DNA from: an uncultured Anaerococcus sp.
Lineage (GTDB): Bacteria; Bacillota; Clostridia; Tissierellales; Peptoniphilaceae
DNA: 24,979 nt
NCBI RefSeq assembly: GCF_937934665.1
Contig: NZ_CALGYW010000032.1
Location: forward strand, 1 to 24,979
Direction: 5' to 3'
Position numbers and translations under genes: made by a program. Under the pieces are notes generated by a model. The model was not told the DNA's origin and did not search any database. It saw only the letters and a program-made list of their open reading frames with translations. Below, in pieces: positions 1 through 6,471 of the stretch; the first letter of the stretch is position 1, and each line of letters opens with the position of its first letter.

Positions 1-341
1 TGATAGAATGGACGTCCACCATAAATAATTAATATAGTAGATAAAATAGCTACTATAATATCAGAATATGGAAAAGTAAACTGGAATGGTAGCTCAAATC
101 CATACATAGGGGATAAGAGCATAATAATAATTCCTAGTGGCAATGACTTTAAGAATAGTTCCTTAAAGTTTCCGTGATTATGATGCTCATGCCCTCCGTG
201 TCTGCCGTGTTCATGACCCGCATGATGATCGTGATGTTTATGGTCTCCATGTTGTTCCATTTTGCTATTGTTGTGTTTTAAGTGATTCATATCGCCGTGA
301 TTATGATGACGGTGAGACGAATGTTTGTTGTTATTCTTCAT
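1..341 (-). CDS. copB: Copper-translocating P-type ATPase, CopB-like, N-terminal part (runs off window)
   Basis: Only the first 113 codons are in the window; the 3' end lies beyond base 1. Residues 7-56 are extremely rich in histidine (HxH and HH clusters), the kind of metal-binding N-terminus seen in CopB-type copper ATPases. A first hydrophobic segment follows at about residues 64-82 and a second starts near residue 94. The ATG at 341 is preceded by an AAGGAGGAA ribosome-binding site at about 349-356, and the gene starts 19 bases after the stop of the upstream repressor, so the two form one operon. Members of this family export copper (or silver) across the cytoplasmic membrane using ATP. 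No catalytic motif (CPx/CPH, DKTGT) is visible because of truncation. The family call therefore rests on the His-rich start and the CopY neighbour. Confidence 0.8.
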   Translation of the reverse strand, partial: MKNNNKHSSHRHHNHGDMNHLKHNNSKMEQHGDHKHHDHHAGHEHGRHGGHEHHNHGNFKELFLKSLPLGIIIMLLSPMYGFELPFQFTFPYSDIIVAILSTILIIYGGRPFY

Positions 342-360
342 TTTTAATTCCTCCTTATGC

Positions 361-810
361 TTAATGATGATGTAAATGACACTCGCATTGTCCTTCTGGA
401 CAATTGCAATCCACTTCTTCTACTGCGAAAGATTTTTTCATCTCTAATATTCTTTCTAATCGATCTATATCATCGAAGCTTAAAACATGATCTTCAATGA
501 TGCTTCCTATTACATTTCCGACTTTCTTATTGCAAATACGGTTAAAAATATCTTCTACATAATCCCTTACGGCTTCTTTCTCTTCAATATTGGCAGTGTA
601 AATAAACTTTCTACCTTCTTGATCTGTATTTAGTACGCCTTTTTCAACTAATCGACCTAAGATTGTTTTGATAGTGGATTGTGTCCAGTCCATTTTTTCT
701 TTCAATACGGAAATGACTTTTTTACTTGTTACTCGGTCATTTGCCCAAACTACACGCATGACTTCCCATTCAGCATCTGTGATATGAGTATTATATACTA
801 TTGCACCCAT
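361..810 (-). CDS. copY: CopY/BlaI-family copper-responsive repressor
   Basis: This 149-residue protein has a BlaI/MecI/CopY winged helix over about residues 8-75 (TDAEWEVMRVVW, then TQSTIKTILGRLVEKG). Its C-terminal tail carries CNCPEGQCEC at about 134-143, the CxCx4CxC motif that in CopY binds Zn(II) as repressor and Cu(I) on induction. The protein ends in three histidines. It lies directly upstream of the copper ATPase on the same strand, and two cop-box-like palindromes sit in its promoter region, so autoregulation of the operon is expected. The ATG at 810 has an AAAGGAGG site upstream. Length and motif fit CopY rather than BlaI/MecI, which lack the cysteine tail. Confidence 0.93.
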   Translation of the reverse strand: MGAIVYNTHITDAEWEVMRVVWANDRVTSKKVISVLKEKMDWTQSTIKTILGRLVEKGVLNTDQEGRKFIYTANIEEKEAVRDYVEDIFNRICNKKVGNVIGSIIEDHVLSFDDIDRLERILEMKKSFAVEEVDCNCPEGQCECHLHHH

Positions 811-831
811 TATCTTTCCCTCCTTTCAGTT

Positions 832-841
832 TACAATTGTA
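832..841. promoter_or_regulatory. Cop box (CopY operator)
   Basis: The sequence TACAATTGTA is a perfect palindrome matching the known cop-box consensus TACANNTGTA. It lies about 20 bases upstream of the copY start codon, between promoter and gene, as expected for autorepression. Confidence 0.8.
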
Positions 842-858
842 GACTTAATACTTAAAAT

Positions 859-888
859 AAGTTTACTTTTGTAAACTTATCTTGTCAA
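859..888 (-). promoter_or_regulatory. copY-copB promoter with second operator
   Basis: On the minus strand a TTGACA (888-883) is followed after 17 bases by TAAACT (865-860). The inverted repeat GTTTAC-TTTT-GTAAAC at 861-876 covers the -10 region and differs by one base from a cop-box core, so repressor bound here would block RNA polymerase. Promoter and operator calls are from pattern only. Confidence 0.6.
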
Positions 889-1486
889 GTATTTTTAATA
901 AATGTAAGCAACGATTATTAAGTTTTTTTCCAATTTCTTCCCAGTATGCTTTATGAGGTTATCATTGCTTTACATTTATCGCTTTTTTAATTCCTTATTT
1001 TTAATAATATAATAGATATGATGATACCTTTTCTGAATTTATTGTTTGGCTAAATATATAGTCATAAATTTCACAAATTCTACCTTTTCATTTTTCATGG
1101 TAGTTTGGTTTAATTCACTTCAGGAACTTTACTCAAAATTTGTAGATTTATTAAAATGAAAGTTGTGCAATTGATTCATCTTATTAAGAAAAATTTGGAG
1201 AAGTTTTTTACAAGAATATAGGGGCTATTGTTTAAAAATAGTGACTATGTAAGGTTTACAACCAATTTTTATTCGGTGCTTTTATCCAATGGGTTTAATG
1301 GGCTAAAACTTTGAGATGGTGTTAAGAATCAAGGATTAAAATTAAAAAGTGATTTTATGTAAATTGGTTATTGTGCAAGTTTCGAGGGTTATATAGTAAT
1401 AAATTTAAAATTTGTCTTTATATAAAGGTTATAGGAGAAATCTTTACACAATAACTATAAAGCTTGAAATATGAATGTAAGAAAAG
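889..1486. other. Long AT-rich intergenic stretch without a gene
   Basis: No coding frame with a recognisable product or ribosome-binding site is visible. The only structure noticed is an inverted repeat whose perfect core is GTTATTGTG (1367-1375) and CACAATAAC (1447-1455), arms about 70 bases apart. It could be a trace of a small mobile element. Base composition and the decayed genes that follow suggest a degenerating region. Confidence 0.5.
1367..1455. repeat. Inverted repeat pair of unknown origin
   Basis: GTTATTGTG at 1367-1375 is repeated in inverse orientation at 1447-1455, with partial matching just beyond each arm. No transposase is associated. It may be a decayed element end or chance in AT-rich DNA. 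Confidence 0.3.
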
Positions 1487-1720
1487 GTGATAGAATCAAG
1501 TTTAGTTGATAAGATAAAAGTGAATAAAGATTTATTCTTAGATGCTTTTGCAATTTCTAAAGTTTTAATCATAGTACCATTAAGAGTTGCCAGATATACT
1601 TGGAAAGAAGAGATAGAAGGGTGGTCCCACCCTGATATCTTAAAGTATTCAGTATTAATAGATAGTGAAGAAGAAAGAATAAAAGTAGTAGATATATTCC
1701 TAAGAACGAGGCTTTCCTAA
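1487..1720 (+). pseudogene. Fragment of a phage-type SNF2/DEAD-like helicase
   Basis: The 77-residue frame contains ISKVLIIVPLRVARYTWKEE followed by IEGW and a YSVLIDSEEERIKVV segment. This closely resembles the part of phage SNF2-like helicases just after the Walker A region (typically VLVIAPLRVA..TW..EIEKW). The Walker A motif that should precede it and all later helicase motifs are missing. Family members are normally several hundred residues, so this is an internal relic. The apparent GTG start at 1487 has no clear functional meaning. It marks a lost prophage or prophage-derived segment. The family match is by eye, not by alignment. Confidence 0.6.
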
Positions 1721-1729
1721 AAATTGAAA

Positions 1730-1794
1730 TTTTGTCAATACTGACTACCCAATCCGCGTGGAGACTGTGGTATTGATGATAAAAATTGACAAAA
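1730..1794. repeat. Inverted repeat between two gene remnants
   Basis: TTTTGTCAA (1730-1738) and TTGACAAAA (1786-1794) are perfect inverse copies. Inside them CAATAC and GTATTG continue a stem, enclosing a GC-richer core that contains CCGCGTGGAGAC, a string similar to the degenerate repeats near 24600. It lies between the helicase remnant and the ureohydrolase remnant and could be a hairpin or an element scar. Confidence 0.4.
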
Positions 1795-1824
1795 ACATAT
1801 AGTGTAGTACACAAGTAGGACAAA

Positions 1825-2132
1825 ATGAAAACTATAAGATTATTATATCCAGATTATATTAGTGGCGGATTGGATACCTATTATTTTGGAGCCAAGCTTC
1901 TTCAATATATTCTTCCTCAAAACAAGAACCAACCTATTATTGATGTTGATATCGTGCCATCTAATGGAGAAGAAAAGCCAATAACAAATGGAATTTTAGG
2001 AGAGGAAGAGGTACTATATGGTATCGAAAATGCAAAAATAGAATTATGAAGGAATCTCCAGATAGAATAATTACAATTAGTGGTAACTGTATAGTTTCTT
2101 TAGCTCCATCTGATAGGTATAAAATCTCTTAA
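1825..2132 (+). pseudogene. Truncated, frameshifted arginase/ureohydrolase-like gene
   Basis: The first frame (1825-2049, 74 residues) begins MKTIRLLYPDYISGGLDTYY and reads like the N-terminus of arginase-family proteins of this kind (YPDY.SGGL.TYYFGA.LL..ILP.N). After a frame change near 2040 the second frame (2046-2132) continues with PDRIITISGNCIVSLAPSD, which fits the family's conserved I.I.GGNC.VSLAPFDYL segment. The reading then stops. The metal-binding Asp/His motifs of ureohydrolases come later and are absent, and full-length members are about 250-300 residues. The second frame has ISGN where the family has I.GGN. The gene is therefore non-functional by frameshift and 3' loss. Family assignment is from memory of conserved strings. 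Confidence 0.6.
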
Positions 2133-2231
2133 TAGACATAGGTTAGCACCACTAGAATTTCATTAAATGTTTAAAATCAATGGATTGGGTATACATATAT
2201 TGTAATCGTAATGAAGATTAAGGAGATTTAA

Positions 2232-2741
2232 ATGAAAAAAGTCGCAGTATTATTAGAAAATAATTTTGAAGAAAGCGAATTACTATATCCATACCACAGA
2301 CTTAGAGAAGACTACGAAGTAGTTTTAGTTGGAACAGAAGCTGATACAGAGTATGTAGGAAAATCTGGTGGCCTAAAAGTAAAATCAGACATAGCAAGCT
2401 CTGACGCTAAGGTAAGCGAATTTGATGGTATCTATATACCAGGTGGTTTTTCACCAGATGGTATGAGACAATGCCAGGCGACAGTAGACTTTGTAAAAGA
2501 AGCACACGAAGCTGGCAAAAAGATAGCAGCTATATGCCACGCACCTTGGGTACTAGTAGAAGCAGATATCCTAAAGGGTGTAAGGGCAACATCAGTTAAA
2601 GCTGTAAGTACAGATGTTAAAAATGCTGGTGCAAACTGGGTTGATGAAGAAACTGTAGTAGATAATAACATTATTACTGCTAGAAATCCTAAAGATCTAC
2701 CTGTACATGTTAAAACCTTTGTAGAAGAAATAGAAAAGTAA
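2232..2741 (+). CDS. DJ-1/PfpI-family protein (deglycase/protease-like)
   Basis: The 169-residue protein matches the PfpI/YraA branch of the DJ-1 superfamily along its full usual length. The nucleophile elbow is AAICHAPWVL with Cys102-His103, and the partner glutamate is Glu13 in NNFEESEL, aligning with the catalytic Cys, His and Glu of Pyrococcus PfpI. The family's PGGxxPD/E turn is present at 70-76, and a VDEETVVDNNIITAR strand at about 137-151 matches the C-terminal half. PfpI-like proteins have been assigned protease, chaperone or glyoxal-adduct deglycase activity and are cytoplasmic stress proteins; which applies here is not visible. It has an AAGGAGA ribosome-binding site and is followed by its own terminator, so it is monocistronic. 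It is the first intact gene after the remnants. Confidence 0.88.
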   Translation: MKKVAVLLENNFEESELLYPYHRLREDYEVVLVGTEADTEYVGKSGGLKVKSDIASSDAKVSEFDGIYIPGGFSPDGMRQCQATVDFVKEAHEAGKKIAAICHAPWVLVEADILKGVRATSVKAVSTDVKNAGANWVDEETVVDNNIITARNPKDLPVHVKTFVEEIEK

Positions 2742-2779
2742 GCGAGAACTTAGAAGGGATAGTGTAAATGTCCCTTTAT

Positions 2780-2823
2780 AGAAAAAGACGGGGAAAGTAA
2801 ATATCCTCGTCTTTTTCTGATTC
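2780..2823 (+). terminator. Rho-independent terminator of the DJ-1/PfpI gene
   Basis: An 11-bp perfect stem (AGAAAAAGACG at 2780-2790 with CGTCTTTTTCT at 2808-2818) is extended inward by GGGA/TCCT pairing, with a short A-rich loop. The T-rich right arm supplies the U-tract. Confidence 0.75.
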
Positions 2824-3176
2824 AATTTAATTAAAATAAAACATAAATAAAAAAGTATCCAAGATAATATTAAAGTAAGATTTATAGAAATTGTAATTAA
2901 AAAGATAAACTTTGTATTTGACCAAGAAAAAAGAAATACCCACTTCAATGAGGTTTTGAAGATCTTATATAATGGAAATCTAAACTAGAAATCTACAGTC
3001 AATACCTAATGTCAGGATCTAATATAGGAAAATAGGTTAAAGATTTGATAAAACTTTTAACTACTAATAACTTGCCCCTATATATGAATACAGCTAGCTC
3101 TGCTAAAAATCATACATAGGGCCTTAACTTCGTTTATTAGTTTACAATAAAAATTAGATTTATTAAAACCGAGATA
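2824..3176. other. Intergenic stretch, no convincing gene
   Basis: A short open frame near 2875-2990 lacks a start codon and a recognisable product. At 3074-3122 a long imperfect hairpin (GCCCCTATATATGA with TCATACATAGGGC, one bulge and one wobble) lies just past the end of the minus-strand M20 remnant. It could be that gene's terminator, but it has no T-run on that strand. Confidence 0.4.
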
Positions 3177-3656
3177 TTATTCTTTAAAATATTCCACCGC
3201 ATATCTAATAAAGTACTCAGTGCCTATCTTAAAAGAACTCTCATCTATATTAAACTTTGAGTTGTGGTGGGGATATCCATAGCCTTCCTTTAATGCACCT
3301 AGGGTCATCAAGGCTCCAGGTATGTTTAGGAGGTATTTGGCAAAGTCTTCTCCACCCATACGTGGCTCAATTTTTACAAGGCCGTCATCACCAACTATCT
3401 CCCTTAAAACTTCTTGACCAAATTCAGCTGTCTCCTTATCGTTTATAGTAGCTGGTGTACCAAAGTTATATTTAAACTTGTAACCAGCCCTATTTGACTC
3501 ACAAACCCCTCTGATAATTCTTTCCAAGATTTCTGGAAACTTTTCACGAAGTTCGTTATCAAAGGTTCTTGTAGTACCCAAAAGTTTTGCAGTATCTGGG
3601 ATTACATTTTCGCTATTACCAGAATTGAAGGCTGTAATAGATAAGACCATCTTGCA
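3177..3656 (-). pseudogene. C-terminal remnant of an M20-family amidohydrolase (HipO/AbgB-like)
   Basis: The open frame encodes the last ~160 residues of an M20D amidohydrolase: VLSITAFNSGNSENVIPDTA (end of the dimerisation domain), the conserved MGGEDFAKYL, where the Glu is a typical metal ligand, and PHHNSKFNIDE, with the usual metal-binding His. Such enzymes hydrolyse N-acyl amino acids or peptides and are normally about 390-400 residues, so roughly 240 N-terminal residues and the first metal-ligand motifs are missing. Reading back from the Met at 3650 gives only two more codons and then a stop, and homology ends at about 3655. Exactly there the divergent FtsX remnant begins. The fragment is therefore the product of a deletion and is presumably inactive. 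Confidence 0.8.
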
Positions 3657-4016
3657 CTAAATTTTACAAATGGATATGCCTCTATAAATTCAAGTTTGAT
3701 GGCAAGGAAAAGAGAAATAGGAAATTTATACTCCATAGGTATGGAAAAAACTGATTTAGAAAAATTATTAAAACAAGAATTTGTATTTGAACAAATAAAA
3801 TCATTTGTTTTAGCAATACTAGTGACTTTTGTTGTTATTACAATCATGTCAATAATTTCATCTGGATATAATTTTTATGTATTCTTAAAATACTACAATC
3901 ACCTAGCATTTTTAGGATTTGCATTAGTAGTTTATGCAATAAATTTATTAATCTATCACTTATCCCTAAAGAGAATTCTAGATAGACCAACAATTGACTT
4001 AATTAGAACAGAATAA
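3654..4016 (+). pseudogene. C-terminal remnant of an FtsX/MacB-type ABC permease
   Basis: The frame is open from the junction at about 3654 and reads NGYASINSSLMARKREIG, then SIGMEK and two hydrophobic helices (about 3795-3855 and 3885-3960), ending in LKRILDRPTIDLIRTE. This is the standard C-terminus of FtsX-like permeases: a SxxxRKREIGxLxxIGM cytoplasmic loop, then the last two membrane segments. Full-length proteins of the family are several times longer, so the extracellular domain and first helices are missing, along with any partner ATPase gene. No ribosome-binding site precedes the TTG/ATG at 3696-3701. It abuts the M20 remnant head-to-head. A terminator follows its stop codon. Confidence 0.8.
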
Positions 4017-4023
4017 ATTAATC

Positions 4024-4055
4024 AAACAGCTCTTAATTAGGCTGTTTTTCTTTTG
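4024..4055 (+). terminator. Terminator after the FtsX remnant
   Basis: AAACAGC (4024-4030) pairs with GCTGTTT (4041-4047), with a T-rich tail. It lies 8 bases after the stop codon and is the original terminator of the truncated permease gene. Confidence 0.7.
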
Positions 4056-4075
4056 AAAATAAATGGAAAGTATAC

Positions 4076-4104
4076 TTGACATAAAATAAAAATCTTAATA
4101 TAAT
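4076..4104 (+). promoter_or_regulatory. Consensus sigma-A promoter for the XRE regulator
   Basis: TTGACA (4076-4081) and TATAAT (4099-4104) are both perfect and separated by exactly 17 bases. The start codon of the XRE gene is 39 bases downstream. This is the best match to a housekeeping promoter in the window. Confidence 0.85.
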
Positions 4105-4142
4105 ATATGTAAAGCTAGCTTGACATTTGGAGGTAGATCAAT

Positions 4143-4355
4143 GTGAAAAATAACTTAGAAGAAATTAGAAAAGAAAAGGGGATTACCCAAGAGGACTTAG
4201 CAAAAATCCTTGAAGTATCAAGGCAGACAGTAGGTTCTCTAGAAAATGGGAGGTACAATCCATCAATTATTTTAGCTTTTAAGATTGCAAGGTATTTTGA
4301 AATGGCAATCGAGGATATTTTTATCTATGAGGAGGAAAATGATAATGAAAAATAA
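4143..4355 (+). CDS. Small XRE-family (Cro/CI-type HTH) transcriptional regulator
   Basis: The 70-residue protein is almost entirely a Cro/CI-type helix-turn-helix: LEEIRKEKGITQEDLAKILEVSRQTVGSLENGRYNPSI, with recognition helix around residues 28-38, ending EDIFIYEEE. This compact type (like B. subtilis YozG) commonly sits upstream of a small membrane protein and regulates itself. A GTG start at 4143 is chosen because the ATG at 4141 reads straight into TGA, and GGAGG lies 8 bases upstream. The stop overlaps the start of the next gene, so the two are translationally coupled. No operator is obvious apart from the strong promoter. Confidence 0.9.
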   Translation: MKNNLEEIRKEKGITQEDLAKILEVSRQTVGSLENGRYNPSIILAFKIARYFEMAIEDIFIYEEENDNEK

Positions 4356-4737
4356 GAAAATTTGGTATTTGGGTTATGTGATTGGATTTGTTAGTTTGCT
4401 GGCCTTATTTATTGTTAAAGATAATAAGATTTTAGAAAGAGTACTTCCTTTTATTTTTAGTGTTAGTATATCTATATCATTTGTTATGACAATGCACAAC
4501 AAAAAGATGGAGAAAGATCCTTCGTATAGGATAAGTATTAATGATGAAAGAAATGAAAAAATTAGAGATAAGGTGAATGCTGCAGTCACACCTGTTTTTA
4601 TCCTTATCATGGGTATAGTTTCTGTGATTTGTTTTTCTATAGATGCAGTTTTACCTGCTATTATCCTAGCTTTGGGAGTCTTTTCATATCCTGTTATAAC
4701 ATTTTTCGTAAGCCATTATTACGAGAAAAGATACTAG
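4345..4737 (+). CDS. Four-helix membrane protein partnered with the XRE regulator
   Basis: The 130-residue product has four predicted membrane segments, at about residues 5-24, 31-52, 76-97 and 100-125. Between helices 2 and 3 is a basic loop containing ISINDERNEKIRDKVNAA. That RxNDERNExIxxKA-like loop is typical of small membrane proteins (DUF2178-like) encoded beside compact XRE regulators; their function is not established. Start choice: the GAGGAGG at 4329-4335 is 9 bases from the ATG at 4345 but only 3 from the in-frame ATG at 4339, so 4345 is preferred. It overlaps the end of the regulator gene, indicating a two-gene operon. I cannot assign a function. Confidence 0.8.
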   Translation: MKNKKIWYLGYVIGFVSLLALFIVKDNKILERVLPFIFSVSISISFVMTMHNKKMEKDPSYRISINDERNEKIRDKVNAAVTPVFILIMGIVSVICFSIDAVLPAIILALGVFSYPVITFFVSHYYEKRY

Positions 4738-4778
4738 GTAATTAAATTTCGTTTTTAAATTAACTATTATAATTTATA

Positions 4779-4829
4779 TTGACAAGTATCGAGTATCAAT
4801 ATAATTAAATTAACAATATCGATACTCGA
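4779..4829 (+). promoter_or_regulatory. Promoter and palindromic operator upstream of the broken AraC gene
   Basis: TTGACA (4779-4784) and TATAAT (4800-4805) are 15 bases apart. TCGAGTATC (4789-4797) and GATACTCGA (4821-4829) form a perfect 9-bp inverted repeat that brackets the -10 and probable start point. This resembles an operator for a dimeric regulator. The regulator is unknown. The downstream gene is a pseudogene, so the site may be a relic. Confidence 0.55.
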
Positions 4830-4848
4830 CACTAAAGGAGGTTGTTCA

Positions 4849-5276
4849 ATGGATTCTTTAAGAAGTATGAATAATGTTTGACATATATTGAAGAGCACTT
4901 AATAGAGGAAATTGACTATAGTGAAGTATCTAAAATTGCTTACTGTTCGGAGTATCATTTTAAGAGGATGTTTTCATTTTTAGCAGGCATAGGTTTATCA
5001 TAATATATTCGAAGAAGACTGTCGTTGGCTGCAATTGATTTGAAAGATAAGGACTTGAGAATAATTGATGTAGCAGTCAAATATGGCTATAATTCGGCTG
5101 ATTCATTTTCCCGTGCTTTTCATTCCCTGCATGGTATTCTCCCTTCTGAGGCAAGGAGTGAGAATACACAATTAAAAGCAATCTCAGATGAAGAACCAAT
5201 GGGTATTATTAGTGCTTCCACTAATTTTCAGAAGGAGGAATGGAAAAAAGGAACAATAGTTATTCACAATTTGTAA
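4849..5276 (+). pseudogene. Broken AraC-family regulator (frameshift plus stop codon)
   Basis: A good AAAGGAGG site (4834-4841) precedes ATG 4849, but the frame ends at TGA 4879 after ten codons. The frame beginning at 4881 continues as a classic AraC DNA-binding domain: YIEEHLIEEIDYSEVSKIAY, then SEYHFKRMFSFLAG, an in-frame TAA at 5001-5003 where YIRRR should follow directly, then RRLSLAAIDLKDKDLRIIDV, KYGYNSADSFSRAFHSLHGI and PSEAR. Both helix-turn-helix motifs are thus recognisable. The family members I compare it with carry a GyrI-like effector domain after this, but here the frame ends soon afterwards. Two independent lesions plus the missing C-terminus make it non-functional. Confidence 0.85.
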
Positions 5277-5404
5277 CAGCCTTTTTTGTAAACGGTACGA
5301 TTGGTGGATATGTTCCCGCATACAACTTTTTCATTAAAAATCGCAAATATATCAATTCTATCAACTCGTCCCATGTGGAAGCCATTTCTCATCTTAAAAA
5401 ATAA
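5240..5404 (+). CDS. Possible 54-residue ORF overlapping the AraC remnant, unknown
   Basis: An open frame starting at ATG 5240 overlaps the last codons of the AraC remnant in another frame and runs to TAA 5402-5404. GGAGG lies only two bases before the ATG, too close for efficient use. The sequence (SQFVTAFFVNGTIGGYVPAY and onward) is not recognised. It could be a remnant of a gene joined here by deletion, or chance. The terminator at 5411 follows within 10 bases, which slightly favours it being the true 3' end of a former gene. Confidence 0.3.
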   Translation: MEKRNNSYSQFVTAFFVNGTIGGYVPAYNFFIKNRKYINSINSSHVEAISHLKK

Positions 5405-5410
5405 TACTAT

Positions 5411-5455
5411 AATAGGACTTTAGGAGTTAGGTTAAAATCTTAAGGTCTTATTTTG
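5411..5455 (+). terminator. Terminator after the AraC-remnant region
   Basis: AATAGGACTTTAGG (5411-5424) pairs along 14 positions, three of them G-T wobbles, with CTTAAGGTCTTATT (5439-5452), followed by a short T tail. Confidence 0.6.
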
Positions 5456-5706
5456 TAAATGTCAGCGGTGACAAAAAATTTGACAGAAGACTATATTTTA
5501 AGCTGAGTACTTACAAAATAAATAAAACAGATAAAGAATGATATAATGAATAATTGAATTATTATTTTAAGACTTTAGGACAATTAGTTTCTCTAGAGTC
5601 TTTTATTTTTGGGTATTTATATATTAATTAATGAAATATTAAAAGCTTAAATCAATATGTAAATTAGAAAAATGGTCTAGCCTATAGATATTATATAAGG
5701 GAGAAT
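5456..5706. other. Intergenic region upstream of the FNR-like gene
   Basis: It contains a short inverted repeat TGTCA-GCGG-TGACA at 5460-5473, an isolated TATAAT at 5542-5547 without a clear -35, and a second terminator-like hairpin at 5569-5610. TATTAT/TATATA strings just before the FNR-like gene (about 5688-5697) could be a -10 but would leave almost no leader. No gene is visible. Confidence 0.4.
5569..5610 (+). terminator. Terminator-like hairpin upstream of the FNR-like gene
   Basis: AAGACTTTAG (5569-5578) pairs with CTAGAGTCTT (5593-5602) with one wobble, followed by TTATTTTT. It shares the string GACTTTAGGA with the hairpin at 5411. With the TATAAT at 5542 it could bound a very short transcript, or it may act as an extra terminator insulating the FNR-like gene. 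Confidence 0.5.
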
Positions 5707-5709
5707 TTG

Positions 5710-6396
5710 ATGCAAACTTGTAAACATTGCCAAGAAAAAGGGAAGTGTCTCTCTAAAATCAAACTTTTTAATAAGCTTGGTGTAGATGAATCAAAAAATA
5801 TTTATTTATCAGCAGTTCATAAGGATTTAGAAAAAGGTGAAAGTTTATTTTTTAATGGCGATCTAGTTGATAAAATTATTGTAATTAGGTATGTTAAAAT
5901 TAAATCCTCAACCTATGATGATGAGGGGAGAGAAAGTATCAGTAAGATTTATGTGGGAGGTGACATAATAGGAGAGAATTCAATTTTCTTAGATAATTCC
6001 TATACATCTAATGGAGTTGCAATAGAAAATACAGGAATTTGTCAAATTGATAAGACGATTCTTAGGAAAATTTTAATCAAAGACCATGATTTTTCTCTAA
6101 ACTTGATAAAATCACTAAGCAAAAAACTCTATGAAACTGAAAAACTTTTAGAAATTTTGTCTTTAAAAGATTCATATACTAGACTAGGAGCATTTTTGCT
6201 GTATAGAGCGAGGATGACAAATGATAGCTATATAAGTCTCAATCAAGAGAATATTGCTTCGTCAATTAATATGACTAGGGAAACCGTTTCTAGGAAATTA
6301 TCTCAAATGGAAAAAGAGGGATATATCGAAAACATTGCTTATAAAAAGATAAGAATTAAAAATCTAGATGCCTTAATTGAATTAACAAATATGTAA
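5710..6396 (+). CDS. FNR-type [4Fe-4S] Crp/Fnr-family transcriptional regulator
   Basis: This 228-residue protein has the full Crp/Fnr layout: N-terminal Cys cluster, cyclic-nucleotide-binding-like beta roll (about 20-120), dimer helix (about 130-155) and winged helix (about 160-225). The cysteines are C4-x2-C7-x5-C13 plus C111 in the beta roll. This is the same spacing and placement as the four [4Fe-4S] ligands of E. coli FNR (C20, C23, C29, C122), so oxygen/NO sensing by a cluster is predicted. The recognition helix reads TRETVSRKL with Glu191, Ser194 and Arg195, the FNR-type ExxSR contact set. The ATG at 5710 follows AAGGGAGA; the TTG one codon earlier is less likely. It lies just upstream of ric and the flavodiiron gene, its likely targets. 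Confidence 0.9.
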   Translation: MQTCKHCQEKGKCLSKIKLFNKLGVDESKNIYLSAVHKDLEKGESLFFNGDLVDKIIVIRYVKIKSSTYDDEGRESISKIYVGGDIIGENSIFLDNSYTSNGVAIENTGICQIDKTILRKILIKDHDFSLNLIKSLSKKLYETEKLLEILSLKDSYTRLGAFLLYRARMTNDSYISLNQENIASSINMTRETVSRKLSQMEKEGYIENIAYKKIRIKNLDALIELTNM

Positions 6397-6399
6397 AAG

Positions 6400-6415
6400 T
6401 GTGATATACAACACA
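6400..6415. promoter_or_regulatory. CRP/FNR-type operator upstream of ric
   Basis: TGTGA-TATACA-ACACA matches the TGTGA-N6-TCACA consensus of Gram-positive Fnr/CRP-type proteins with one mismatch. Its centre (6407.5) is about 41 to 46 bases upstream of the start point predicted from the -10 candidates TACAAT (6437-6442) or TATAAT (6442-6447). That is the position of a class II activator site, and no good -35 is present, consistent with activator dependence. The regulator encoded immediately upstream is the natural candidate. Confidence 0.6.
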
Positions 6416-6436
6416 GAAAATTATTTAATCTTCCTT

Positions 6437-6447
6437 TACAATATAAT
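6437..6447 (+). promoter_or_regulatory. -10 region of the ric-flavodiiron operon
   Basis: Overlapping TACAAT and TATAAT hexamers lie 24-35 bases before the ric start codon, with no -35 hexamer at the right distance. This fits a promoter that depends on the CRP/FNR-type box at 6400. Confidence 0.55.
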
Positions 6448-6471
6448 TAGCTAGTAAAAAAGGAGGATAAA

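Noticed and set aside
3074..3122. Long imperfect hairpin as terminator of the M20 remnant
   Set aside because: No T-run follows on the minus strand; kept only as a note in the intergenic entry.
5460..5473. TGTCA-GCGG-TGACA as an FNR-type operator of the FNR-like gene
   Set aside because: The half-site differs from TGTGA and the spacer is 4 rather than 6; 240 bases upstream with no matching promoter.
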